This document shows positions 1-8,521 of a stretch of 64,000 bases of DNA, one piece after another. The notes below the pieces were generated by a model. It was not told where the DNA came from, searched no databases, and saw only the letters and a program-made list of their open reading frames with translations. The DNA comes from CAVVIG01 sp050249955 (GTDB taxonomy: Bacteria; Acidobacteriota; Vicinamibacteria; Vicinamibacterales; CAVVIG01), in NCBI GenBank assembly GCA_050249955.1, contig JBFWPN010000012.1, forward strand, positions 1-64,000, given 5' to 3'. Position 1 is the first letter of the stretch. Every line of letters begins with the position of its first letter. The position numbers and the translations under genes are program-made.

Positions 1-1029
1 ACGTTCGACCGCATCACGGGACAGCCGATCTGGCCGATCCCCGAAGTGGCCGTGCCGCAGACCAACATGCCGACCGAGCGCACCTCGCCGACGCAGCCGA
101 TCCCGACCAACCCGCCGCCCTACTCGCTCACCTTCATCAAGGAGAGCGACCTCATCGACTTCACGCCGGCGCTGCGCGCCAAGGCCGTGGAGAACATGAA
201 GAAGTTCCGGTGGGAGCAGTCGCCGTACGTTCCGCCACTCGGCCCGAACGATCCGCGGCCCGGCGCCATCAACATCGGCAACACGGCCGGCGGCGTGAAC
301 TGGCCGGGTTCGGGCTTCGACCCGGAGACGGCGACCTTCTACACGATGGCCAGCAACACCAACGTCGCCATCGGCAAGTACTACGAGGAGGAGTTCGAGC
401 AGGTGCGCGCGGACCGCTTCAATGCGCAGAACCCCCGCAAGCCGCGGTGGGAAGCGGACCCCGACTACGGCCGGTACGGCACGAACCAGCCGGGTAGCGC
501 GGGCATTTCGCAGGCTGCCCCGCGTCCGGCCGCTCCCGTCAACCCCGGCCTCACCGGCCGCCAGATCCTGGCCGACGGCCTGGACGGTCTCCAGATCACC
601 AAGCCGCCGTACGGCGTGATCGCCGGCATCGACTTCAACCAGGGTGGCAAGCTGATCTTCAGCGTGCCGCACGGTGAGACGCCGGACAACGTCCGCAATC
701 ACCCCCTGCTCCGCGGGATGAACATCCCGAAGACCGGTCAGGGCACCAGCGTCGGCATCATGGTCACCAAGACCATGCTCGTCGCGGGTGAGTCGCAGGT
801 TACCGCCCCGCAGGGCCGCGCGCGCGGCGCCCGCCTGGTGGCCTACGACAAGAAGGACGGTCACGAGATCGGTTCGGTCGTGATGCCGGCCGCGATCAGC
901 GGTTCGCCGATGACCTACTCGGTCAACGGCCGCCAGTACATCATCGTGGCGGTCAGCGGCGGCAACTACACCGGCGAGTACATCGCCTACGCGCTGCCCC
1001 AGTCGGAGCTTCCGCGCTCGGGCAACTGA
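1..1029 (+). CDS. PQQ-dependent dehydrogenase, C-terminal part (5' truncated by window edge)
   Basis: The frame is open from base 1 and ends in TGA at 1027-1029, so about 342 C-terminal residues of a larger quinoprotein are present. It aligns along its whole length with the complete paralogue at 4406-6559, a PQQ-binding beta-propeller dehydrogenase expected to oxidise an alcohol or sugar in the periplasm and pass electrons to a cytochrome c. The pair differ most in a Pro/Ala-rich linker near base 500, where there is also a small length difference. Bases 1-127 and 883-1136 are identical to the paralogue at every position, including silent sites. The N-terminal half, with signal peptide and most PQQ blades, lies outside the window. 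Substrate unknown. Confidence 0.9.
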   Translation, partial: TFDRITGQPIWPIPEVAVPQTNMPTERTSPTQPIPTNPPPYSLTFIKESDLIDFTPALRAKAVENMKKFRWEQSPYVPPLGPNDPRPGAINIGNTAGGVNWPGSGFDPETATFYTMASNTNVAIGKYYEEEFEQVRADRFNAQNPRKPRWEADPDYGRYGTNQPGSAGISQAAPRPAAPVNPGLTGRQILADGLDGLQITKPPYGVIAGIDFNQGGKLIFSVPHGETPDNVRNHPLLRGMNIPKTGQGTSVGIMVTKTMLVAGESQVTAPQGRARGARLVAYDKKDGHEIGSVVMPAAISGSPMTYSVNGRQYIIVAVSGGNYTGEYIAYALPQSELPRSGN

Positions 1030-1136
1030 CGAACGAACAGGCGCTGGACTCCGGGCTCCAGGCCGGAGCCTGACGCCTGAGGCTTCACCAACGAAGGCCC
1101 GCCGGGGGACACCCTGGCGGGCCTTTGTCGTTCCCA
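883..1136 (+). repeat. 254-bp block identical to 6413-6666
   Basis: This block covers the last 49 codons of the first PQQ dehydrogenase, its 3' UTR and its terminator. Every base matches 6413-6666, while the coding sequence just upstream differs at many silent and replacement positions. A sharp edge between diverged and identical sequence points to recent gene conversion or a recent recombination between the two copies. Confidence 0.95.
1094..1130 (+). terminator. Rho-independent terminator of the first PQQ dehydrogenase
   Basis: Arms AAGGCCCGCC (1094-1103) and GGCGGGCCTT (1116-1125) form a perfect 10-bp stem followed by TTTGTCGTT. It lies 65 nt after the stop codon. The same element recurs at 6624-6660. 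Confidence 0.85.
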
Positions 1137-1169
1137 ACCCGCACGTCAGCACGTAAGTTCTATCTCCCT

Positions 1170-2486
1170 GTGTCTCTGCGTTCCCTCGCCGTCGACCTCA
1201 CGCCCCTGCGGCAGCGCGACTACCGCCTCCTGTACGTCGGCCAGTTCGTCTCGCTGTTCGGGACCGCGATCAGCTACGTCGTGCTCCCGGTGCAGATGTA
1301 CACCCTCACGCGTTCGCCGCTCGCAGTTGGCCTGCTGGGTGTTGCGGAGTTCGTACCGACGCTGGCGCTGGCCTTCGTCGGTGGCGCACTGGCCGATGCC
1401 GTCGACCGGCGCCGGCTGATCCTCGCCTGCGAAGCGGGCATGATCGTCTGCTCGGTCGCACTGGCCGCGAACGCGGCGCAGCCCGCACCACGCGCCTGGG
1501 TGCTGTTCGCGTGCTCGGCGGTCATCGCAGGCTTCAATGCCGTGCACCGGCCGGCGCTCGAGGCGCTCACGCCGAGGCTGGTGCCGCTCGAACAGATGGC
1601 GGCCGTGGCGGCACTGCAGGCGGTCCGCTACAACACCACCTTCATCGTTGGCCCGGGGCTGGCCGGCATCATCGTGAGCAGCCTGGGCGCCACGGTGGCC
1701 TACGCCATCGACGCGGCCACCTTCCTCGCCTCGCTGGCCGCCGTGCTGGCCATCCGCTCCGTGCCGGTGTCCCCGCGGGCCGAACGGCCGAGCGTCCGGG
1801 CCGTGCGGGAGGCCTGGGCGTATGCCCGGAGCCGGCAGGAACTGATCGGCACCTACGTCCTCGACATCATTGCGATGTTCTTCGGGATGCCGATTGCACT
1901 CTTCCCCGCCATCGCGGAGCAGTTTCCCGGAGCTGCAGTGGGCTGGTTCTATTCGATGATGGCTGTCGGTCCGCTGCTGGTCAGCCTCACCTCCGGGTGG
2001 ACCGCACGAGTGCACCGCCATGGACTCGCGATCGTCTTCGCGGTGCTCGTGTGGGGCGTGGCGATCGTACTGTTCGGAATGGCCCAGAACCTGTGGTTCG
2101 CGCTGGCGATGCTGGCGGTGGCGGGCGGTGCAGACAACGTGAGCGGCCTGTTCCGCATGACGATCTGGAACCAGACAATCCCGGATCGCCTTCGTGGACG
2201 GATGGCGAGCATCGAGATGCTCAGTTACCTCACCGGCCCATACCTCGGCAACGCGGAAGCCGGCCTCGTCGCGGCAACCTTCGGCCTTCGCACGTCCGTG
2301 GTGTCGGGGGGCGTCCTCTGCGTGGTCGGAGCCATCGTCAGCGCGTTCTTCCTGCCGCGGTTCGTCCGGTACGACGGCCGTGCCGGCGCCGCCCTCAAGC
2401 GCGAGATCGACGCCGCAGATAGCTCGCTCGACAATCGCTGCGCTGACACTGCAGTCCCGCCTACCTCACCAGCCCAGCCTGCCTGA
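1170..2486 (+). CDS. MFS transporter (MFS_3 / EntS-like exporter type)
   Basis: Hydrophobic 438-residue protein with about 12 predicted membrane helices. It begins LRQRDYRLLYVGQFVSLFG, the typical opening of the MFS_3 family, and carries an inter-helix 2-3 loop ADAVDRRRL, the MFS signature region. Family members export siderophores, macrolides or other small molecules by proton antiport. The open frame extends upstream to a TTG inside the preceding terminator, which is unlikely, so the GTG at 1170 is chosen; no clear Shine-Dalgarno is visible. It is convergent with the amidase gene. Substrate unknown. Confidence 0.8.
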   Translation: MSLRSLAVDLTPLRQRDYRLLYVGQFVSLFGTAISYVVLPVQMYTLTRSPLAVGLLGVAEFVPTLALAFVGGALADAVDRRRLILACEAGMIVCSVALAANAAQPAPRAWVLFACSAVIAGFNAVHRPALEALTPRLVPLEQMAAVAALQAVRYNTTFIVGPGLAGIIVSSLGATVAYAIDAATFLASLAAVLAIRSVPVSPRAERPSVRAVREAWAYARSRQELIGTYVLDIIAMFFGMPIALFPAIAEQFPGAAVGWFYSMMAVGPLLVSLTSGWTARVHRHGLAIVFAVLVWGVAIVLFGMAQNLWFALAMLAVAGGADNVSGLFRMTIWNQTIPDRLRGRMASIEMLSYLTGPYLGNAEAGLVAATFGLRTSVVSGGVLCVVGAIVSAFFLPRFVRYDGRAGAALKREIDAADSSLDNRCADTAVPPTSPAQPA

Positions 2487-2596
2487 GATCAGGCGCCAAG
2501 ACTCCAGGCTCCGGGGCGGGTCGACTTCGGGCCGGGAGCCTCCGCGGCCGGGAGCCTCCGCGGCCGGGAGCCTGAAGCCCGGCGCGAGAAGCCCAG
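2487..2596. repeat. Intergenic GC-rich oligonucleotide repeat with 16-bp tandem units
   Basis: The unit CCGGGAGCCTCCGCGG occurs at 2532-2547 and 2548-2563 and partially at 2564-2573. Flanking text (GACTCCAGGCTCCGG, GAGCCTGAAGCCC) resembles the 3' UTR repeats at 1044-1084, 6574-6614 and 46196-46298. It sits between two convergent genes. Confidence 0.75.
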
Positions 2597-4177
2597 TCAG
2601 TTCTTGATCAGCCCCGGCGTGGTCTTCGGCGCCTTGCGGGGCGCCACGAGCCGCTCGTAGGCGAATGCCACCTTCAGCAGCCGTCCCTCGCTCCAGGGCT
2701 GCCCGAGCAGGTCCATGCCCACCGGCAGCCCGTCGGTCGTGAAGCCGGCCGGCATGCTGAGCGCCGGGAAGCCCGTCGTCGCGCTGAGCTGGCAGTTCGA
2801 GCCGCCCTGCGGCTGGCCGATCGGCGCCGGCTTCCGCCGCAGCGTCGGATAGACGAACGCGGTGATGTTGTTCTGGCTCATCACCTCCAGCACCGCCTGC
2901 CTCGCCTGTTCACGCCGCGACAGCGCCTGCCGGTACGCCTCCGAGTCGCGTGCCGCCGTCTCGCTGGCCCGCTTCAGCACGCCCGCCACAGCAGGGTCGT
3001 ACTTCCCGCTGAGCAGGATGTCGGCCAGCGTGCGTACGGGCGGTGAGGGATACCGGGCGAGGTAGTCCTCCAGGTCCCACTTGAACTCGGCGTTGATGAC
3101 GCTCGTGTCGCGCAGCAGTTCCTCCAGCCCCGGAAACGGAATCTCCACCACCCCCGCCCCCATCGACCGGATGTCCTCCACGGCGTTGCGGACGATGGCG
3201 GCGACTTCCTGGTCGTCGGGGGTGCCGCCGAACAGGGGGGCGAGCACGCCGATGGTGATGTCTCCCAGCCCAGCGTCGCCCACGAAGCTGTTGTAGGTCC
3301 GTGGAATCCGTCCCTCGCTTTCGCGGGTGAGCGGGTCGGCAGGGTCGACGCCGACCGTGTGGTCGAGCATGAGGATCAGGTCGCCCACCGAGCGGGCAAG
3401 CGGTCCGCCGATATCCTGCGTGTGGGACAGCGGCACGATCCCCTCGCGGCTCGACAGGCCCAGTGTGCCCCGCAGGCCCCAGAGGCTGTTCTCAGAGGCC
3501 GGGTTCCGGATCGAACCGCAGGTGTCGGTGCCCATGCCGGCCGCCGCGAAGCTCGCGGCCACGGCAGCGCCGGTCCCACCGCTCGACCCACCGGGGTTGC
3601 GGGTGGGATCGTACGGGTTCCTGGTCTGGCCACCCGCGGAACTGATGGACGTGATGCCGTACGCGAGTTCATGGAGGTTGGTCTTGCCAATCACCACCGC
3701 CCCGGCATCGCGGAGGCGCTTCACCATGAAGGCGTCGCGGCCGGTCTGAAAGGCGGCGAGCGCGAGCGACCCGGCGGTCGTCGGCATGCCGGCCGTGGCG
3801 TAGTTGTCCTTCACCACAACCGGAATCCCATGCAGCGGCCCTCGCACCCGGCCCGCCTTCCGCTCGGCGTCGAGGACGTCGGCCTCGTCCAGCGCCCGGG
3901 GGTTCAGGGCAATCATCGCGTTCAGCCTGGGCCCCGCCTTATCGTACGCTGCGATGCGATCGAGGTACTTCTGCACAAGGTCGCGCGAGGTCACCGTGCC
4001 GATCCGCTGCGCCGCGAGCAGTTCGACGATCGACTTCTCGTGGACGTCGAAGGTGGAGGCGGGCTGCGGCTTCGGCAGGGGGCCGATCAGCCCGACCTGC
4101 GGCGCCTGCGCCACGAGATGCATGGCCAGCACCGTCGCCACCAACGCGCCCATCAGACTCAGCCGCACCCGCTGCAT
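2597..4177 (-). CDS. Secreted amidase-signature family hydrolase
   Basis: 526-residue amidase of the amidase signature family, which hydrolyses amide bonds with a Ser-cisSer-Lys triad. The triad is visible as K123 (VVVKDNYATAG), S199 in GGSSGG and S222 in CGSIRNPA. The cysteine before GSIR replaces the more usual glycine. A hydrophobic N-terminus ending near VAQAP looks like a signal peptide, so the enzyme probably acts in the periplasm; this argues against the cytoplasmic GatA role, and no gatB or gatC is nearby. The start at 4177 is preceded by AAGGAGAGGGTG, a strong Shine-Dalgarno, and is preferred over an upstream in-frame ATG at 4276. Substrate not predictable. Confidence 0.88.
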   Translation of the reverse strand: MQRVRLSLMGALVATVLAMHLVAQAPQVGLIGPLPKPQPASTFDVHEKSIVELLAAQRIGTVTSRDLVQKYLDRIAAYDKAGPRLNAMIALNPRALDEADVLDAERKAGRVRGPLHGIPVVVKDNYATAGMPTTAGSLALAAFQTGRDAFMVKRLRDAGAVVIGKTNLHELAYGITSISSAGGQTRNPYDPTRNPGGSSGGTGAAVAASFAAAGMGTDTCGSIRNPASENSLWGLRGTLGLSSREGIVPLSHTQDIGGPLARSVGDLILMLDHTVGVDPADPLTRESEGRIPRTYNSFVGDAGLGDITIGVLAPLFGGTPDDQEVAAIVRNAVEDIRSMGAGVVEIPFPGLEELLRDTSVINAEFKWDLEDYLARYPSPPVRTLADILLSGKYDPAVAGVLKRASETAARDSEAYRQALSRREQARQAVLEVMSQNNITAFVYPTLRRKPAPIGQPQGGSNCQLSATTGFPALSMPAGFTTDGLPVGMDLLGQPWSEGRLLKVAFAYERLVAPRKAPKTTPGLIKN

Positions 4178-4349
4178 CACCCTCTCCTTGGTACCCGCGC
4201 CCGCAGGTGCCTGCATCCTACCTCCGGTCGGCCTCCCGACCAGCCCAGCCGGCCCTGGCGCCGCAACCCGCCACAAATCGCCGCTTGGACTTCTGGTCGG
4301 TTGGCACTACCGTTGAGAAGTTCCGGGCCGTCGGGGGTCGGAGCGAGCC

Positions 4350-4355
4350 TATAAT
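4350..4355 (+). promoter_or_regulatory. Putative -10 box of the PQQ dehydrogenase gene
   Basis: Consensus TATAAT 50 nt upstream of the start at 4406; no convincing -35 at 16-18 bp. AGGGAG just before the start codon serves as ribosome binding site, so this gene has a conventional leader. Confidence 0.5.
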
Positions 4356-4405
4356 TTCCTTACATCTCCGACGGTTCGCGAAGTTCTTCTTTCAGGGAGT
4401 CCTCC

Positions 4406-6559
4406 ATGAAACGACAAGCGGCACGCCTCGTGCCGGCGATTGCCCTCCTCGCAGTGGGCGTTGCCACGTTCGCGCCTCGCCTGGCCGGCCAGAACACCGG
4501 GCAGCCGAGCACGAAGAACGGTGAGTGGCCGATGTATACGGCCGACCTCGCGGGTAGCAAGTACTCCCCGCTGGATCAGATCAACGGCACCAATTTCAGC
4601 AAGCTGGAAGTGGCCTGGCGGTTCAAGACCGACAACCTGGGTCCGCGCCCCGAGAACAAGCTCGAGGGCACGCCGATCATGGTCAAGGGCACGGTCTACG
4701 CCACGGCCGGAACCCGCCGCGCCGTCGTCGCGCTGAATGCGGCAACCGGCGAGATGAAGTGGATGTACTCGATGGACGAAGGGGAGCGCGCCACCCGCTG
4801 GGCGCCCCGCCAGCTGTCGGGTCGCGGCCTGTCCTACTGGACCGACGGCCGTGGCGACGAGCGCATCTTCTACGTCACCACCGGCTACCGCCTCGTCTCG
4901 CTGAATGCGAAGACCGGACAACCGGTCACCTCGTTCGCGACCAACGGTGTCCTCGACCTGAAGGTCGGTGTGGTCATCGGCAAGGACAAGCAGCTGGACC
5001 TCGAGAAGGGCGAAATCGGCCTGCACTCGACCCCGACCGTCGTCAACGACACGATCATCATCGGGTCGTCGATGTTCGAGGGGCTGGGCTACCGCTACAG
5101 CACGAACGCCAAGGGCCTCGTCCGCGCCTTCGACGTGAAGAGCGGCAAGCAGATCTGGCGCTTCAACACGATTCCGGGCCCCGGCGAGTTCGGCAACGAC
5201 ACCTGGGAGAACGGTTCGTGGGAGTGGAGCGGCAACACCGGCGTGTGGACGCAGATCTCGGTCGACCCGACGGCGGGCGGCAACGGGATGGCGTACCTGC
5301 CGGTCGAGACCCCCACGATCGACGAATACGGCGGCAACCGCCTCGGCAACAACCTCTTCGCCGAGTCGATCGTCGCGGTCGACCTGAAGACCGGTCAGCG
5401 CAAGTGGCACTTCCAGCAGGTGCACCACGGCCTGTGGGACCACGACAACTCGTCGGCCTCGCTGCTGATCGACGCCACCATCAACGGCCAGCCGCGCAAG
5501 CTCCTCGCGCAGCCCTCCAAGCAGGGGTGGCTCTACACGTTCGACCGCATCACGGGACAGCCGATCTGGCCGATCCCCGAAGTGGCCGTGCCGCAGACCA
5601 ACATGCCGACCGAGCGCACCTCGCCGACGCAGCCGATCCCGACCAACCCGCCGCCCTACTCGCGGACCTTCCTCGCCGAGAACGACATCATCGACTTCAC
5701 GCCGGCGCTGCGTGCCCGTGCGATGGAGAACCTGAAGAAGTTCCGGTGGGAGCAGTCGCCGTACGTTCCGCCACTCGGACCGAACGATCCGCGGCTCGGT
5801 TCGATCAACATCGGCAACACCAACGGCGGCGTGAACTGGCCGGGTTCGGGCTTCGACCCGGAGACGGCGACCTTCTACACGCAGGCGATGAACACGAACG
5901 TGACCATCGGCAAGTACGAGGAGGAGGAGTTCGAGCAGGTGCGCGCGGACCGCTTCAATGCGCAGAACCCCCGCAAGCCGCGGTGGGAGGCCGAGCCGAA
6001 CTACGGCCTCCGCGGCACGAACCAGCCGGGTGGCGCACCGCCCCGTCCGGGCGCAGCGCCGGCCATCCAGTTCCCGGGTGCGCGTGGACGCCAGGCCCTC
6101 ACCGAGGGTCTCGACGGCCTGCCGATCGTGAAGCCGCCATACGGCGTCATCGCGGCCATCGACATGAACGCGGGCGGCAAGCTGCTCTTCCAGGTGCCGC
6201 ACGGCGACACGCCTGACAACGTCCGCAACCATCCGCTGCTCAAGGGCATGGACATTCCGAAGACCGGCCAGGGCAGCAGCGTCGGCATCATGGTCACCAA
6301 GACGGTGGTCGTGGCCGGCGATCCGCAGCTGACCCAGCCTCCGGGCCGTTCCCGCGGCGCGATGCTGCGCGCCTACGACAAGAAGACCGGCGCGGAAGTG
6401 GGCGCGGTCCTCATGCCGGCCGCGATCAGCGGTTCGCCGATGACCTACTCGGTCAACGGCCGCCAGTACATCATCGTGGCGGTCAGCGGCGGCAACTACA
6501 CCGGCGAGTACATCGCCTACGCGCTGCCCCAGTCGGAGCTTCCGCGCTCGGGCAACTGA
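4406..6559 (+). CDS. PQQ-dependent beta-propeller dehydrogenase (complete copy)
   Basis: 717-residue quinoprotein with an N-terminal signal peptide (hydrophobic core to about residue 27, ending LAGQ). Propeller-type repeats are visible as recurring [V/A]ALNAATGE, DVKSGKQIWRF, DLKTGQRKWHF and DRITGQPIW segments with tryptophan docking residues, typical of PQQ alcohol or membrane-type glucose dehydrogenases. No CxxCH is present, so electrons must pass to a separate cytochrome; the small cytochrome at 11238 and the fusion at 8522 are candidates. The ATG at 4406 has AGGGAG 8 nt upstream. It is paralogous to the gene at 1-1029. Substrate unknown; Ca/Ln ligand identity was not resolved. Confidence 0.9.
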   Translation: MKRQAARLVPAIALLAVGVATFAPRLAGQNTGQPSTKNGEWPMYTADLAGSKYSPLDQINGTNFSKLEVAWRFKTDNLGPRPENKLEGTPIMVKGTVYATAGTRRAVVALNAATGEMKWMYSMDEGERATRWAPRQLSGRGLSYWTDGRGDERIFYVTTGYRLVSLNAKTGQPVTSFATNGVLDLKVGVVIGKDKQLDLEKGEIGLHSTPTVVNDTIIIGSSMFEGLGYRYSTNAKGLVRAFDVKSGKQIWRFNTIPGPGEFGNDTWENGSWEWSGNTGVWTQISVDPTAGGNGMAYLPVETPTIDEYGGNRLGNNLFAESIVAVDLKTGQRKWHFQQVHHGLWDHDNSSASLLIDATINGQPRKLLAQPSKQGWLYTFDRITGQPIWPIPEVAVPQTNMPTERTSPTQPIPTNPPPYSRTFLAENDIIDFTPALRARAMENLKKFRWEQSPYVPPLGPNDPRLGSINIGNTNGGVNWPGSGFDPETATFYTQAMNTNVTIGKYEEEEFEQVRADRFNAQNPRKPRWEAEPNYGLRGTNQPGGAPPRPGAAPAIQFPGARGRQALTEGLDGLPIVKPPYGVIAAIDMNAGGKLLFQVPHGDTPDNVRNHPLLKGMDIPKTGQGSSVGIMVTKTVVVAGDPQLTQPPGRSRGAMLRAYDKKTGAEVGAVLMPAAISGSPMTYSVNGRQYIIVAVSGGNYTGEYIAYALPQSELPRSGN

Positions 6560-6666
6560 CGAACGAACAGGCGCTGGACTCCGGGCTCCAGGCCGGAGCC
6601 TGACGCCTGAGGCTTCACCAACGAAGGCCCGCCGGGGGACACCCTGGCGGGCCTTTGTCGTTCCCA
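6413..6666 (+). repeat. 254-bp block identical to 883-1136
   Basis: Second copy of the identical 3' block, running from the last 49 codons through the UTR and terminator. Identity stops six bases after the terminator region. See 883-1136. Confidence 0.95.
6624..6660 (+). terminator. Rho-independent terminator of the second PQQ dehydrogenase
   Basis: Stem arms at 6624-6633 and 6646-6655, identical to the element at 1094-1130, followed by TTTGTCGTT. Confidence 0.85.
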
Positions 6667-6730
6667 CCCCGGAAGCCAGAAGTTCGAATTCTGAGTTCTG
6701 ACTTCCGAGCTCCAGGTTCGAACTTGCTGT
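6667..6730. repeat. Intergenic degenerate oligonucleotide repeat (TTCTGAGTTCTGACTTCC family)
   Basis: AT-richer stretch built from short related words (GAAGCCAGAAGTTCGAATTC, CTGAGTTCTGACTTCCG, AGCTCCAGGTTCGAAC). The 17-mer at 6691-6707 recurs exactly at 59302-59318 ahead of another gene. It immediately precedes the AmpG-like gene. Confidence 0.75.
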
Positions 6731-6742
6731 ACGATTTCCCCG

Positions 6743-8452
6743 TTGAACGGCCGCACTGACACAGCTCCAGGCACGGCGTCGCGCAGCACGCGCGCGGCGT
6801 TCGCGGTCTTTGTGGAGCGACGCACGCTGGTGATGGTGGCCCTTGGCTTCGCGGCCGGCCTCCCCTACCTGCTGATCTTCGACACGCTCTCGGCCTGGCT
6901 GCGCCAGGTCGGCCTGTCGCTCCAGGTCATCGGCTTCTTCAGCCTGGCCACGCTCGTCTCGGCCTTCAAGTTCCTCTGGGCTCCGCTCATCGACCGCACG
7001 CAGCTCCCGTGGCTCACGCCGTGGCTCGGCCACCGCCGATCGTGGATGCTCGTCGCGCAGGTCGTCATGATCGCCGGGCTGGGCACCATCGCCACGCTCG
7101 ACCCGACGCGGCAGCTGGGCATGATGGCGCTGGTCGCCGTCCTCGTCGGTTTCTGGTCCGCCACGCAGGACATCGTGCTGGACGCCTGGCGCATCGAGGT
7201 GGCCGACGAGTCGCGCCAGGGTGCCATGGCGGCGGCGTATCAGTGGGGTTACCGGGGTGCCATGATGGCGGCCGGCGCCATTCCGCTGGTACTCGCCCAG
7301 TCGCTCGGATGGCACATCGCCTACGGCACCATGGCGCTGCTCATGGGCACGAGCGTGCTCGCCACGCTCGCGGCGCCGCGCGAGGCGCAGCACGCGGTCC
7401 GCGGCACGAACGTCGAGGGCGTGCCGCCCCGTCCGCTCGCCGACGCCATCGAGTGGGCCTCCCGCCTGCTCGTCATCGCGGCAGGCGCCATCCTGCTGGG
7501 TTCTGGGCTCACGGCCAACGCCGTGATGCTGTCCACCCTCGCCAGGTCGGCCGGGCTCGCCGGAACTGCCGACCTCCTGACCGCCGCCTGGCGCTCGCCG
7601 AATGCCATCTGGTGGCAGATGCTCGCCGTGGCCGGCGGGTTCGTCGTCATCGGCGTGGGCGTGATGCCGCTGCCGGGTCGTCGTACGCGTCCCGGTGTCT
7701 ACCTGGGGTCGGCCCTGCGCGACCCGCTGACCGATTTCTTCGCCCGCTACGGCTCGCGCGCGGCGTTGATCCTGGCGCTGGTCTGCATGTACCGCCTCAG
7801 CGATTTCGTACTGAACATCATGAACCCCTTCTACCTGGACCTCGGGTTCACCCTCACCGAGGTGGCAGAGGTGCGGAAGGTGTTCGGGGTGGTGGCCACG
7901 CTCGGTGGCGTGTTCGCGGGCGGCTGGGCCGTGGCCCGCCTGGGCCTCATGCGCGCGCTGCTGCTGGGAGCATTCGGCGGTCCGCTCAGCAACCTCGCCT
8001 TCCTGTGGCTGGCGACGCGGGGACACGACGTGCCGGCCCTCTTCGTGGCCATCGGCATCGACAATGCCCTGGGCGGCGTCGCGGGCACGTGCCTCATCGC
8101 CTACATGTCCAGCCTGACGACGGCCGGCTTCACGGCCACCCAGTACGCGCTGTTCTCTTCCCTCTACGCGCTGCCTGGCCGGATCATCGCGTCACAGTCC
8201 GGACGGCTCGTCGAGGCGGCCGCACGATCGGCTGAGGCAGGCGGAGCCTTCAGCACCCTGCGCGGGCTGTTTTCCGGACTGCCGCCCGAAAGCTTCGCCG
8301 GCGCCATGCAGCGCTCGGGCGTCGGACCGGCATCCCTCGCCTCCGGCTACGCCGTCTTCTTCATCTACTCGTGCGCCATCGGCGCGGTGGCGGTGGTGCT
8401 CACGCTGATGGTGATGCGCCGCACCAGCTCGGCCGTCGTTCGTCCCACCTAG
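6743..8452 (+). CDS. AmpG-like MFS permease
   Basis: 569-residue, strongly hydrophobic protein. Its N-terminus (MVALGFAAGLPYLLIFDTLSAWLR) followed by a helix and PLIDRTQLPWLTPWLGHRRSW matches the AmpG family, which imports anhydro-muropeptides (GlcNAc-anhMurNAc peptides) for cell wall recycling. AmpG from E. coli is about 490 residues, so this copy has extra loop length around residues 220-300. The start is TTG at 6743; a GTG at 6812 is an alternative that still keeps the first helix. It sits downstream of the PQQ gene beyond a terminator, so it is probably separately transcribed. Confidence 0.82.
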   Translation: MNGRTDTAPGTASRSTRAAFAVFVERRTLVMVALGFAAGLPYLLIFDTLSAWLRQVGLSLQVIGFFSLATLVSAFKFLWAPLIDRTQLPWLTPWLGHRRSWMLVAQVVMIAGLGTIATLDPTRQLGMMALVAVLVGFWSATQDIVLDAWRIEVADESRQGAMAAAYQWGYRGAMMAAGAIPLVLAQSLGWHIAYGTMALLMGTSVLATLAAPREAQHAVRGTNVEGVPPRPLADAIEWASRLLVIAAGAILLGSGLTANAVMLSTLARSAGLAGTADLLTAAWRSPNAIWWQMLAVAGGFVVIGVGVMPLPGRRTRPGVYLGSALRDPLTDFFARYGSRAALILALVCMYRLSDFVLNIMNPFYLDLGFTLTEVAEVRKVFGVVATLGGVFAGGWAVARLGLMRALLLGAFGGPLSNLAFLWLATRGHDVPALFVAIGIDNALGGVAGTCLIAYMSSLTTAGFTATQYALFSSLYALPGRIIASQSGRLVEAAARSAEAGGAFSTLRGLFSGLPPESFAGAMQRSGVGPASLASGYAVFFIYSCAIGAVAVVLTLMVMRRTSSAVVRPT

Positions 8453-8521
8453 CGCGGCTGCACCTGCTCCTCCGGGAACCGGCCCCGGCCACGAGCCGTC
8501 AAAGCCTCGGAAGGAGAGCAC

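Noticed and set aside
1125..1169. TTG start for the MFS gene at 1125
   Set aside because: It lies within the U-tract of the preceding terminator and adds a non-conserved tail; GTG at 1170 fits the family start.
2597..4177. Amidase as GatA of the tRNA amidotransferase
   Set aside because: It has a signal peptide and no gatB/gatC neighbours; a secreted amidase is more likely.
4349..8026. A 1225-codon open frame on the minus strand
   Set aside because: Antisense to the PQQ dehydrogenase and AmpG-like genes; no domain is recognisable and the composition is that of a shadow frame.
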